DNA of 64,000 bases from UBA5078 sp964538025 (GTDB taxonomy: Bacteria > Pseudomonadota > Gammaproteobacteria > Pseudomonadales > Pseudohongiellaceae), in assembly GCA_964538025.1 (NCBI GenBank), contig CAZICZ010000001.1:62001-126000 (forward strand), in the 5' to 3' direction. The notes beneath the pieces were generated by a model. It was not told the DNA's origin and ran no database searches. It saw only the letters and a program-made list of their open reading frames with translations. Numbering within the stretch: the first letter of the stretch is position 1; every line of letters begins with the position of its first letter. This document shows, one piece after another, positions 53,304 to 63,400 of this stretch. A program made the translations under genes and the position numbers.

Positions 53304-55031
53304 GTGACCACTACCGATAACGACATCGCCCATGAGTTGCTCTCGTTGCGCGAGATCGCGCGTCAGCACTGTGCGGCCGGAGCACCTCTTGCCATCCACA
53401 CGGCAGTGATCAACGGGATTGAACTTCCGGTTTTCAGCCATATTCCCGAGAATCTTCACGGGGTCTACCAGATCGGTTTATCACGCCCTGAACTACCGTT
53501 TCTGATCTACGAAGATCGCCGATTGAGCTTTGGTCAAACTTACAGCATTGCACGCCAACTCGCCGACTCCCTCATACGACGCTATGGCATCCGCAAGGGA
53601 GACCGTGTCGCCATCTGTTCGCGCAACAATCCGGAGTGGTGTCTGGCCTATATGGCGATCACCATGATTGGTGCGATCGTGGTCCCCATGAACTCCTGGT
53701 GGCAAACGCAAGAACTCTGTTACGGCCTTCAGGACAGTGGTACCTCCCTGCTTTTCGCGGATCAGGAACGTATCGATCGTTTGGCCTCTGCCCTACCCGA
53801 CCTGAATATTCATATCGTTGCCATTCCGCCCACCCATTCGCCACACCCCACCATCAGCTCGCTGATTGAGGCAGGGAATGCGGACGCCTTTGACCCGCTG
53901 GCCCAGAAAGTGGCGCCCGATGATGACGCCTCCATTTTGTACACCTCGGGCTCCACTGGGCATCCCAAGGGCGTGCTTTCGACGCATCGCGCCATCGTAA
54001 GCGCATTGTATTCATGGCTTTTTGCCAAAGAAATCAATGAAATATTGCGACCAGAACTCGTTGAGATCGACCCCCTCTATCAGCCCGGCATTCTGGCAAA
54101 CGTCCCGCTTTTTCATGTGACAGGCAATCATGCGCAGTTCCTGCTGAGCTTCCTGACCCAGCGCAAGTTCGTGATGATGTACAAATGGGATGCCGAACAG
54201 GCGTTACAACTCATTGAAAGTGAACGACTCTCTGTCCTTCACGGAGTTCCCACCATGACCTGGGAAGTCATGAACTCGCCCGCCTTTGAGCACACTGATT
54301 TGAGCAGTTTGCGAAGTGTGCAGAGCGGCGGTGCGGCACGCCCACCAGAGCATCTCAGCATGATGCAACGAAAATTTCCGGTCGCCGCCATCCCGGGTCT
54401 TGGCTATGGACTGACCGAAACGAATGCCATAGGCGCAACAATCACAGGCAAATTCTATCTGGCCAAACCTCAGAGCACCGGGCGGGCAACACCGCCGGTC
54501 ACCAGCATCCGGATCGTGGACGAAAACGACAGGGAGCTCGCCTCGGGGGAAATCGGGGAAATCTGCATTAAAGGTCCTACTGTGATGAAAGGCTATTGGA
54601 ATCGCCCCGAGGACACCGCCGCAGCAATCAAGGACGGATGGTTTCACACCGGGGATATTGGCTTGCTGGATTCGCAGGGATTTCTTTTTATCAAAGACCG
54701 CGCCAAAGACATTGTGATCCGCGGGGGAGAAAACATTACCTGCGCTGAGGTGGAATACGCACTGTCCGAACATCCTGACGTGTGTGAAGTGGCTGTTTTC
54801 GGGATCCCCGACAATCGTCTGGGCGAAGTCGTTGCGGCGGTCATCATGCCCATGCCCGGCGTGTCACTTGACGAGTCGGACCTGACACAGTTTCTTCAAC
54901 CACGGCTTGCCAAATTCAAGATTCCCACGATCTTCCGCTTCCAGGACACACAGTTGACGCGAATTGCCAGTGGCAAAATTGCCAAGAAGCAGCTGCGAGA
55001 GGCCATGCTAAACGAGCTTGCGGGGAGATGA
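53304..55031 (+). CDS. AMP-dependent acyl-CoA synthetase
   Basis: 575 residues. The adenylate-forming motifs are LYTSGSTGHPKG, GYGLTETNA and the C-terminal SGKIAKKQLRE with the catalytic Lys; GWFHTGDIG and RGGENITCAEVEYAL complete the set. Substrate is not predictable; medium-chain or aromatic acids are common in this branch. GTG start with AGGA 7 nt upstream. The 3' end overlaps the convergent zinc-ribbon gene by 24 bp. Confidence 0.9.
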   Translation: MTTTDNDIAHELLSLREIARQHCAAGAPLAIHTAVINGIELPVFSHIPENLHGVYQIGLSRPELPFLIYEDRRLSFGQTYSIARQLADSLIRRYGIRKGDRVAICSRNNPEWCLAYMAITMIGAIVVPMNSWWQTQELCYGLQDSGTSLLFADQERIDRLASALPDLNIHIVAIPPTHSPHPTISSLIEAGNADAFDPLAQKVAPDDDASILYTSGSTGHPKGVLSTHRAIVSALYSWLFAKEINEILRPELVEIDPLYQPGILANVPLFHVTGNHAQFLLSFLTQRKFVMMYKWDAEQALQLIESERLSVLHGVPTMTWEVMNSPAFEHTDLSSLRSVQSGGAARPPEHLSMMQRKFPVAAIPGLGYGLTETNAIGATITGKFYLAKPQSTGRATPPVTSIRIVDENDRELASGEIGEICIKGPTVMKGYWNRPEDTAAAIKDGWFHTGDIGLLDSQGFLFIKDRAKDIVIRGGENITCAEVEYALSEHPDVCEVAVFGIPDNRLGEVVAAVIMPMPGVSLDESDLTQFLQPRLAKFKIPTIFRFQDTQLTRIASGKIAKKQLREAMLNELAGR

Positions 55032-55400
55032 CCGCGTGGCAATTGCCTCTTTTACGGTAACCAGGATAGCGCCTCGATTACCAGGCGCGGGTCGGAACGC
55101 AAGAATTCTTCCGTCTGCCTCGAGAAACCGCAGGTAGGACAGCACCTCCTCTCTGATAAGCCCTCCTCCAACAATCACCCGCAATCCCATCGCACGGCGC
55201 ATCGTCGCATCCTCGAGAGCCGCGCGAAATTTTTGCATGGCCAGCGGAACGGTTTCTCCCTGATGCGCAATGTCGATCTGCACAATCTCGCCATTCGTTT
55301 GCGCATCCAAATCGGAATCACATTTGGGGCACTGTGACACCCCTTGGGGCAGTGTCATGCCGCAATTCAAGCAGGGACGCACTCGCGGATCCTCCGACAT
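55008..55400 (-). CDS. Zinc-ribbon protein with Smr-like domain
   Basis: About 130 residues. Two CxxC pairs (Cys10/13, Cys24/27) form an N-terminal zinc ribbon. The remainder follows the Smr pattern: a first strand IVQIDIAHQGET, a helix with ALEDATMRRAM, VIVGGGLIREEVLSYL and a final ILAFRPAPGNRGAILVTV, although the two His-Gly motifs of nicking Smr domains are not intact. A nucleic-acid-binding role is suggested. The ATG at 55400 has no good ribosome site. Overlaps the acyl-CoA synthetase tail to tail. Confidence 0.6.
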   Translation of the reverse strand: MSEDPRVRPCLNCGMTLPQGVSQCPKCDSDLDAQTNGEIVQIDIAHQGETVPLAMQKFRAALEDATMRRAMGLRVIVGGGLIREEVLSYLRFLEADGRILAFRPAPGNRGAILVTVKEAIATRSSPRKLV

Positions 55401-55724
55401 TAGGACAGGAGGACGGAGTATACCGCCCCCCACTCCACTGACAAGCAAGGCGCGCCTTACCCCGTGAGAGAGGGGAAAATTTCAATCCATCCTATTGAAA
55501 TATAATATTTTTTTCACATTTCAAAAAAAGTGATTGCGGCACTTGCAATCTCCGATTTTATAACCATAATTCGCTTCGTAAATGACCCACCGGAATGCTT
55601 GACATTGCAAGAAAGTGGAACATTACGTGCATAACGAAGTGTGTTGTTTATCGCCATCACACCCACGCACCCTTCCGGGAGATGGCTCGTCCGACCAAAC
55701 GCGATTAAACGAGAGATTAATCAC
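55401..55724. promoter_or_regulatory. AT-rich divergent spacer with ATTTCAA-type repeats
   Basis: ATTTCAAT (55479-55486) and ATTGAAAT (55494-55501) form an 8-bp inverted repeat followed by a T-rich run; a third ATTTCAA lies at 55518-55524. Further on, TTGACA (55599-55604) is a perfect -35 for the downstream small gene, though its -10 is weak. An operator cluster or an AT-rich terminator are both possible. Confidence 0.4.
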
Positions 55725-56000
55725 ATGAAAAGTCATCAATGGGATGATATCGCTGACAGCTCAAAAGACTTTTTTGACTCTGGTGCGTTCATACCAGAGA
55801 CGGAAATAGACGAGGCGAATGACAAGCGCCTGCACAAGCGCCGTCTCACTGAATTACGTCGACGAACCGAGGAGCGGCTGGACTGGAAACGCATGTTCGG
55901 CGATCTGCAGTTCGACGATGATGGCAATGAGCAGGGATATCGCGGCAGTGTTGAAGTCGATGATTACGATTACGACGACGACAGCCTCGACGACCACTGA
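55725..56000 (+). CDS. Small acidic charged protein
   Basis: About 91 residues. A basic helix (KRLHKRRLTELRRRTEERLDWKRM) is followed by an acidic tail of Asp and Tyr (DDYDYDDDSLDD). Not confidently recognised; the layout is reminiscent of small gammaproteobacterial envelope-integrity proteins of the PA3496 kind, but this is weak. The ATG at 55725 is preferred over longer starts because GAGAG lies upstream and the added residues look non-coding. A CCTCCTC/GAGGAGG hairpin (56028-56047) follows the stop codon without a T-run. Confidence 0.55.
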   Translation: MKSHQWDDIADSSKDFFDSGAFIPETEIDEANDKRLHKRRLTELRRRTEERLDWKRMFGDLQFDDDGNEQGYRGSVEVDDYDYDDDSLDDH

Positions 56001-56251
56001 TTAAGCTCTATTTGCCACACTCCCTGCCCTCCTCCAACGCGAGGAGGCGAGGGCCGCTTCTCCCCGAAATTTTAGACTCCACAAGCACTTGAATCCCACT
56101 GCTAAACTCTCGCTTAACAGTTCCTCTGCATCAGCAAAATAGGGCGTCTTGCGAATTCAAATTTCATTTCACCTGCTTGCTGAACTAGTGTACTGTTTCT
56201 CCCGAAGGCAACCTTTTCCTACTCTTTTTCAGATAGCCGGTCTCTCAAATC

Positions 56252-57010
56252 ATGACGTATTGTGTGGCAATTGCTGTGGACGCTGGCATGGTCTTCTGCT
56301 CCGACTCACGGACCAATGCCGGGATCGATCAAGTCAGTACCTACAGCAAAATGTATCGTTTCGGCGTCGACGGACAACGCCAGTTTGTCATCCTCACCGC
56401 CGGCAATCTCGCCACAACCCAGGCCACGATCGCCCAGATCAAGCGGGATATCAAAGAGCGCGCAAACACCAGCCTGTTAACCGTGGAATCCGTCGCAGAC
56501 GCCGCGGATTATTTAGGCGATGTGAGTCTCGCGCAGCAAGAAAAACATGCCAAGATTGGCAATTCCTTTGAAGCGAGCTTTATCATTGGCGGCCAAATTG
56601 CCAACAGTAAGCACCGCATCATGCTGGTGTACCCGCAGGGCAATCACATCACCAGTTCGAAGGACACCCCGTATTTGCAGATCGGTGAAAGCAAGTACGG
56701 CAAGCCCATTCTTGATCGCATCCTGACACCCGACCTGAACCTGGACACCTGTGCCCTGTGCGCTATGGTGTCCATGGACTCCACCATGCGAAGCAACCTC
56801 AGTGTTGGACCACCCATTGAGACCTTGGTGTATCGCACCGACTCGCTCGTGCTGAGCGATCCGCTTCGATTCAATGAAGACAGTGAGTTCTTACGCGAAC
56901 TGAAGCGCAGCTGGGATCAGCGCTTGAAAGATGCCTTCCGGCAGATGCCCCCCTTTGCATGGGCGGCTAGCTGGGATAAATCAGCGAATGAACAAAGCGG
57001 AATTTATTGA
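56252..57010 (+). CDS. Proteasome-like peptidase Anbu (NTN hydrolase)
   Basis: 252 residues. After Met removal the protein starts Thr1 (TYCVAIAVDAGMVFCSDSR), with Asp17 in CSDSR and Lys32 in TYSKMYRF, the Thr-Asp-Lys set of proteasome beta subunits; FVILTAGNLA and SFIIGGQ follow. Anbu forms open helical rings and is regarded as an ancestral proteasome relative. No pro-peptide is present. Neighbouring ATP-grasp, alpha-E, transglutaminase and metallopeptidase genes form the known conserved Anbu neighbourhood. The 3' end overlaps the metallopeptidase gene by 44 bp on the opposite strand. Confidence 0.9.
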   Translation: MTYCVAIAVDAGMVFCSDSRTNAGIDQVSTYSKMYRFGVDGQRQFVILTAGNLATTQATIAQIKRDIKERANTSLLTVESVADAADYLGDVSLAQQEKHAKIGNSFEASFIIGGQIANSKHRIMLVYPQGNHITSSKDTPYLQIGESKYGKPILDRILTPDLNLDTCALCAMVSMDSTMRSNLSVGPPIETLVYRTDSLVLSDPLRFNEDSEFLRELKRSWDQRLKDAFRQMPPFAWAASWDKSANEQSGIY

Positions 57011-58001
57011 GCGTCGCCTCTGACAGGACGAAGGGGTAGGCATCGCGCTTCCCCATACTCCGATTCAACGCATTCATCGCCACCGACACCCGCTTCCAGG
57101 CATCGAGGCACGCCTCGATGTCGGGAACGCCGTTCTCGCATGCTCGTGGCAATCCTATCAGCCCCACCTGAACGGCCGTTTCCAGACAATCCGTCATGTG
57201 AAGATAATGAGCCCAGCATTCCGCCCAGTCTTCAAAAGGATGCATGGCGGCATAAGGGCTTATGCGATTCCCCTGCATCTGTGCGGGACTTTCACATGTG
57301 TAGTAATGCGCCAGCGCCTGTTCGTAGTCCTCCCTTTCGTCTCCGAACAATGCCCGAAACTCCCCCAGTGCCCTCTCTGAAACGAGCAATTTACTGAAAT
57401 AATAATGCCCGCTTTCATGGCGAAAATGTCCAAGCAGAGTGCGATAAGGCTCACCGAGACTTTGTCTCGCCTGCTCACGGCTGATGAGGTCCGCTTCTGC
57501 GAGATTGACGGTGATATGGCCATTCAGATGCCCGGTGAGCACGTGAGTCTCATCCACCATCGGATTGGAGCGTTGGTCTTCCAGAAACGAGAATGCCATT
57601 CCCGCATCGGACTCGGCCTTGCTTTTCACCTCCAGCCCCAAAGAGAGCAAGGTATACAGGAGGCGCCGTTTTGCCTGCTCCATCCTCCCCCACCAACGCC
57701 GCCGTTGGGTTGCTCGATACCCCGAGTCCACTTCGGGAATGGTGTCATTCAGGCTGCATGCCAGGCAAAAGGTGTCCTCAGGGTTTCTCACCAACCAGTT
57801 ACAGACGTGATACTCGGTATCGTTGAAACAGCGTCTGAATAATTCACCGCTGTGGAGTGATTGCCACCAGGGGGAAGTCTGTGGCGTCAGGGTATGCATG
57901 TGTGCCGACACCGGGTCGTAGCGCACGTGATTCTGACAATGGGTACATTGGGTATTTTCAAAAAAGAGGGTGTTTCCACAGACACACTGAAAATCTTTCA
58001 T
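56967..58001 (-). CDS. Zinc-ribbon metallopeptidase of the Anbu locus
   Basis: 344 residues. An N-terminal zinc ribbon (CVCGNTLFFENTQCTHC) with further cysteines (CNWLV, CLAC) precedes a zincin-like domain with HESGH (His195, Glu196, His199) and a downstream EDWAECWAHYLH that can give the third ligand. No signal peptide, so cytoplasmic. This matches the putative zinc-binding metallopeptidase family encoded next to Anbu/ATP-grasp genes. It is the third gene of the leftward operon, 18 nt behind alpha-E. Confidence 0.88.
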   Translation of the reverse strand: MKDFQCVCGNTLFFENTQCTHCQNHVRYDPVSAHMHTLTPQTSPWWQSLHSGELFRRCFNDTEYHVCNWLVRNPEDTFCLACSLNDTIPEVDSGYRATQRRRWWGRMEQAKRRLLYTLLSLGLEVKSKAESDAGMAFSFLEDQRSNPMVDETHVLTGHLNGHITVNLAEADLISREQARQSLGEPYRTLLGHFRHESGHYYFSKLLVSERALGEFRALFGDEREDYEQALAHYYTCESPAQMQGNRISPYAAMHPFEDWAECWAHYLHMTDCLETAVQVGLIGLPRACENGVPDIEACLDAWKRVSVAMNALNRSMGKRDAYPFVLSEATLNKFRFVHSLIYPS

Positions 58002-58019
58002 GGAAAACGTCCACAGGAA

Positions 58020-58994
58020 TCAGTGATTCTGATGCTGCTCACTGACAACAGGAAGAAACCACGTGTCCGTAATGCGGGCATGTATGGTGGCTATTTCTAT
58101 CTGGAGTTGATCGATATATTCCAGCAATCCGCTTTCCAGTAACTGCGAAATATTGGCATCGTGCAAATAGACAATAGTTGATAACACTTGCTCTTGAGTG
58201 GCGGAATTATTGGGAAGATGCTGCAGACAGGTTTGCAATTTTTCAAGGCAGTGCATGACGGCACGCGGGAACTGACCATCCTGCAGTAAAAATGTCACCA
58301 CATCCTCTCCATTCACTCTGTCCAGCACATGCTGACGGTACATCTGGTAGGCGCTCAGCGAGTGCAGCACACTCATCCAGATCATGTTGGCGAAAGGTTT
58401 GGATGACTGCTCGATGGGCTGTCCCCCTTTCATCAGGCTCGGCACAAGCGTGAACGAACCCACGTCCACGATGCGGGTCGTCATGTCCGCGCGCTCAAGG
58501 CTGCGTGCGATTCGCAAAAAATTGTAACCACTGTTGTGACTCATCGCGCCCGCCAGCAGACCCGCTATCTGCTGGCAATGGGAGATAATTTCCTGCAGCA
58601 ATTGATGGCGGGGACCGCGGGCTGTTGCTTTCCCGACATTGTCCCGAGCGAACAAATATAAATTGTTGATCTGCTCCCATGCTTCCGTAGGAATGATTTC
58701 CCGTGTCGTTCGGGCATTCTCTCGGGCGCTGGAAAGAGAGCTCAAAATTGAAGAGGGATTCTGCGGATCAGATAACAAAAACCGGTTTACCGAACGTTCG
58801 TCGGTTTCCTTGTATTTCTCAGCGAACTCGAGCTGACTCCCGGTGATGTCCACTAAAGTGTGCCACCCGACCCGCGTTCCTCGGGGCAGGTCCAACAGAA
58901 GATTGGAATAGACCGTCAGCAGGCGCGCTGTGTTCTCTGCTCTTTCCAGATAACGTCCTAACCAGTAAATGCGCTCTGCGACTCGTGACAGCAT
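58020..58994 (-). CDS. Alpha-E domain protein
   Basis: 324 residues, all helical, starting MLSRVAERIYWLGRYLERAENTA, the DUF403/alpha-E signature with conserved Arg and Glu; RSLERADMTTRIVDVG repeats the pattern. Alpha-E proteins always accompany circularly permuted ATP-grasp enzymes and are thought to hold or complete their active site. It begins 3 nt after the ATP-grasp stop codon, so the pair is translated together. Confidence 0.93.
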   Translation of the reverse strand: MLSRVAERIYWLGRYLERAENTARLLTVYSNLLLDLPRGTRVGWHTLVDITGSQLEFAEKYKETDERSVNRFLLSDPQNPSSILSSLSSARENARTTREIIPTEAWEQINNLYLFARDNVGKATARGPRHQLLQEIISHCQQIAGLLAGAMSHNSGYNFLRIARSLERADMTTRIVDVGSFTLVPSLMKGGQPIEQSSKPFANMIWMSVLHSLSAYQMYRQHVLDRVNGEDVVTFLLQDGQFPRAVMHCLEKLQTCLQHLPNNSATQEQVLSTIVYLHDANISQLLESGLLEYIDQLQIEIATIHARITDTWFLPVVSEQHQNH

Positions 58995-58997
58995 GGT

Positions 58998-60446
58998 TCA
59001 CAAATCCCCTTCTGACACAATCCAGGTATCTTTACTGCCACCCCCTTGGGAGGAGTTCACGACATACGAGCCCTTGACCATGGCAACCCGGGTCAATCCT
59101 CCCGGCGTCACATAGGTATCACTTGCCTGAAGGATAAATGGACGCAAATCAATATGACGCGGTTCGGCGCCTCGCTCGCCCAGCACGGGAGCCGTCGACA
59201 GGGATATCAGCGGTTGCGCCATGTAATTTCGAGGATTGGCTTTAATTTTTTGTGCAAACTCGGCCCGCTCTTTTTTGCTGGCCTGTGGCCCCATCAACAT
59301 CCCGTAGCCGCCGGATTCATTTGCCGGCTTGACCACCAATTTATCGAGATTAGCCAGTACATACTGACATTGCTTTTCATCGACACAGAGATAGCTGGGG
59401 ACGTTTTCCAAAAGAGGTTTTTCATCGAGATAGTATTGGATCATGGCCGGCACATAGGTGTAGATCACTTTATCATCTGCAACGCCAGCCCCGGGCGCAT
59501 TTGCCAGAGCCACATTTCCCTTCAACCACGCTCGCATCAGGCCGGGAACTCCCAATGCTGATTCCGGATTGAAGACTTCGGGATCCAAAAACAGATCATC
59601 GATACGCCGGTAGATCACATCAACGCGCGACAGCCCATTAATGGTGCGCATGTAAACGCAATCGTCTTCCACTACCAGATCGCTGCCCTCGACCAGTTCC
59701 GCCCCCATCCGCTGCGCCAGAAAAGAATGCTCAAAATAGGCGGAGTTATAGATGCCTGGGGTGAGGACAACCACTTCGGGATAATCGAGGGGTCGCGGTG
59801 AAATTGCTGCCAGCGTGTCGAAAAGCTGAGAGGTGTATTCGGTGATGGGCTGAATATTGTAGTTCTCGAACAACTCGGGAAAAACACGCTTGGTTACCTT
59901 CCGGTTTTCGAGCATGTAAGACACCCCGGACGGGACTCGCAGGTTATCTTCCAGCACATAAAATTGCCCATTGGTATCGCGAATCAAATCGGTGCCGCAC
60001 ACGTGTGCCCAGACACCATGGCGCGGCTTCATGCCGATGCATTCTTTGCGGAAATTTGCCGACTTGGCGATAAGCTCCGCCGGCACGACTTTGTCCTTCA
60101 GAATCTTTTGATCGTTATAGATATCATCAATAAAACAGTTCAAGGCACGAAGACGTTGCTCCAAACCTTTGCTCGTCTTTTGCCATTGTGTTTCTGTGAT
60201 GATTCGGGGAATAATGTCGAAAGGCCACTCCCGATCAATGTTGCCGGCCTCACTGTAAACGGTAAATGAAATTCCCATCGCTTTGATGGCAAGTTCAGCG
60301 GCCGTTTTCCGCTGCTGCAGGTCTTCACTTTTCAGAGAGCTGAGATACCGGGCCAGAATTTTTCCTGACTTTCGGGGATGCCCGGGCGAACTGATTAACT
60401 CGTCGTAAAACGCACCGGGATTATAGGTTTTCCAGTCAATTCGCAT
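58998..60446 (-). CDS. Circularly permuted ATP-grasp ligase
   Basis: 482 residues of the DUF404/DUF407 type. Recognisable parts are RHGVWAHVCGTDLIRD, FYVLEDNLRVPSGVSYM with metal-binding acidic residues, VVEDDCVYMRTING, and KPANESGGYGMLMGP, the nucleotide-binding loop. The family is predicted to join a carboxylate to an amine with ATP, giving a peptide or amide. First gene of the leftward operon with alpha-E and metallopeptidase. Its ATG is only 19 bp from the ATG of the divergent transglutaminase gene; ribosome site is weak. Confidence 0.92.
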   Translation of the reverse strand: MRIDWKTYNPGAFYDELISSPGHPRKSGKILARYLSSLKSEDLQQRKTAAELAIKAMGISFTVYSEAGNIDREWPFDIIPRIITETQWQKTSKGLEQRLRALNCFIDDIYNDQKILKDKVVPAELIAKSANFRKECIGMKPRHGVWAHVCGTDLIRDTNGQFYVLEDNLRVPSGVSYMLENRKVTKRVFPELFENYNIQPITEYTSQLFDTLAAISPRPLDYPEVVVLTPGIYNSAYFEHSFLAQRMGAELVEGSDLVVEDDCVYMRTINGLSRVDVIYRRIDDLFLDPEVFNPESALGVPGLMRAWLKGNVALANAPGAGVADDKVIYTYVPAMIQYYLDEKPLLENVPSYLCVDEKQCQYVLANLDKLVVKPANESGGYGMLMGPQASKKERAEFAQKIKANPRNYMAQPLISLSTAPVLGERGAEPRHIDLRPFILQASDTYVTPGGLTRVAMVKGSYVVNSSQGGGSKDTWIVSEGDL

Positions 60447-60465
60447 ATGTGAGCCACATTACCTT

Positions 60466-63400
60466 ATGGCAATTAAAGTAGCAATACACCACAAAACCTC
60501 GTATCAGTTTGATCGTTTGGTGGATGTTCTTCCTCATGTAGTGAGGCTTCGCCCTGCACCACATTGTCGCACGCCAATCGATGCCTACTCCCTGAAAATC
60601 GAACCGACCGAACACTTCATCAACTGGCAACAAGACCCCTTTTCAAATCATTTGGCGCGACTGGTTTTTCCAAATCAGGCAAAGCAGCTTTCCATCACAG
60701 TTGAGCTCATCGCCGACATGACGGTGATCAATCCCTTCGATTTTTTTGTGGAAGACAGCGCACAACATTTCCCCTTTCACTACGATGCGCAATTGGCAAA
60801 AGACTTGGCCCCTTATCTTGAAATAAAAGACAACGGCCCTGCGATGAAAAAATGGGTGGCCGGCGCCGACAAAAGCCGTCAGTCAATTGTAAGTTTTCTT
60901 GTCGCTGAAAACAGCCGGACGCAGGCTGCGATCAATTACATTATTCGAATGGAACCCGGAGTTCAGTCCTGTGAACAGACCCTCGACTCGAAACTGGGAT
61001 CGTGCCGGGACAGCGCATGGCTACTGGTCCAGACGCTGCGCCATCTGGGGCTTGCAGCCCGTTTCGCGTCCGGTTACCTCGTGCAATTGACCGCGGATGT
61101 GAGAGCGCTTGATGGCCCTTCCGGGCCCGGTGAAGACTTTACCGATCTGCACGCGTGGACGGAAGTCTATATCCCCGGCGCCGGGTGGATTGGACTTGAC
61201 CCCACCTCTGGCCTCTTCGCCGCCGAAGGACATATTCCACTGGCCTGCACACCGGACCCTGTCAGCGCCGCCCCCATTACGGGGGCAACAGGAAAGTGTG
61301 AAGTCACTTTTTTCCATGAGAACACCGTTACTCGCATCCACGAAGATCCGCGCGTCACCAAACCCTATACAGCGGAGCAATGGTCAGCCATCGACAGTCT
61401 GGGTCACCTCGTGGATGAAGAGCTTGACGCCAAGAACGTGCGCCTGACCGTTGGCGGAGAACCCACCTTCATCTCCATCGATGACATGGAGAGCCCGCAA
61501 TGGAATACCGCCGCCTTGGGGAAAGAAAAACGCAAGCTGGCGGGAGAACTTCTGCACACCTTGAAGGAAAATTATGGACCCGATGGTTTAATACACATCG
61601 GCCAGGGAAAATGGTATCCCGGGGAGCCCCTTCCGCGATGGGCGCTCGGACTTTTCTGGCGAACGGACGGCAAGCCGCTCTGGCACCATCCCCAGCTTTT
61701 GGGCGACGAGCGCACGCATGGTTCTGCGAATCTGCGCATCGCCGGTGCCTTCATCAGTACATTGGCGCGAAAGCTTCATCTGAGCCCCCGTTACGTGCTT
61801 CCCGCATTCGAGGACAAACAGTGGTATCTCAAGCGGGAGTCAGAACTCCCTGCCAATGTCTCACTGTGGGACAACAAGGTGATCGATCCCCTGGAAGGGA
61901 CGCGCATCAAACGGGTGTTTGCACACGGTCTCGACAAGGAGACGGGGTATGTCCTGCCGCTGTCCTCGGTGGAGGACAAAGGACTCATCCAGTGGCTTAG
62001 CTGTCGCTGGTATTTCCGCAAGGAAAAACTCATCCTTTTCCCCGGTGACTCACCACTGGGCTATCGTCTGCCTCTGGACAGCCTTCCCTGGCAGGTACCC
62101 GATGCGGGAGAAAAGGAACATCCCAAAGATCCCTTTGCAGAACGCGATGCCCTACCCTATCCGCTGGAATTGCTGGATGCCGACGAAAGCCTTGATCTCG
62201 GTGATGCCCCGGACGGGCGTATTTTCCACACAGCGCTTTGCGTCGAAGTGCGCGACGGACGCCTTTATGTGTTCCTTCCGCCACAGACTGATCTCGAGCG
62301 CTATGTCGCGCTGATTGCCGCCATCGAGTCTACTGCGGAAGAGTTGACCTGTCCGATTGTTATAGAGGGATACGAGCCCCCCAAGGACCCGCGCCTGCAA
62401 AAACTGATGATCACACCCGACCCGGGAGTTATCGAGGTCAATGTGCAGCCTTCCGCGAACTGGCCGGAGTTGACCAGTCTCGTGCAGACACTTTATGAAC
62501 ACGCACGGCAGACACGACTGGGCACCGAAAAATTCATGCTCGATGGTCGCCACACCGGTACGGGAGGCGGCAATCATGTGACACTCGGCGCTGCAAAGCC
62601 AGAGGACAGCCCCTTCCTGCGTCGCCCCGACTTGCTCGGAAGCCTCATCCGCTACTGGCAGAACCATCCCAGTTTGTCCTATTTGTTCTCGGGTCAGTTC
62701 ATTGGTCCGACAAGTCAGGCTCCTCGGGTGGACGAAGCGCGGGATGACAACCTGTATGAGCTGGAAATTGCACTCCAGCAGTTGGAGGCCAACCAGAGTA
62801 CACAATACTGGCTAGTGGACAGAATTCTGCGCAACTTCCTGGTGGACCTCACCGGCAATACCCATCGCGCCGAGTTCTGCATTGACAAGCTGTATTCGCC
62901 CGACAGTGCCAGTGGTCGTTTGGGCATCGTGGAATTCCGAAATTTTGAGATGCCTCCCCATTGGCAAATGAGCGCAGTGCAGGTCCTTCTGCTGCGAACG
63001 CTGATCGCGCATTTCTGGGAAACACCCTATACACGCCCCTTGATCAATTGGGGAACGGAGCTGCATGACCGATTCATGTTGCCTCATTTTGTGTGGGAGG
63101 ATCTGGGCTGGGTAGTCGATGATCTGGTGCAGGCAGGATACGCAGCGTCACTGGACTGGTTTGCGCCCTTTCAGGAGTTCCGCTTCCCGCATTACGGCAC
63201 AATCCATGTTGCCGGCATTGAGTTGTCGCTTCACCGGGCCATCGAACCCTGGCATGTGCTGGGGGAAGAATCCACCGGTCAAGGGACGGCCCGTTATGTC
63301 GATTCCTCTGTGGAGCGACTTCAGGTGCGGACGCGCAACATGACGGGCAATCGTTTCATTGTGACCTGCAATGGTCGGAAGGTGCCCTTGCGCAGTACCG

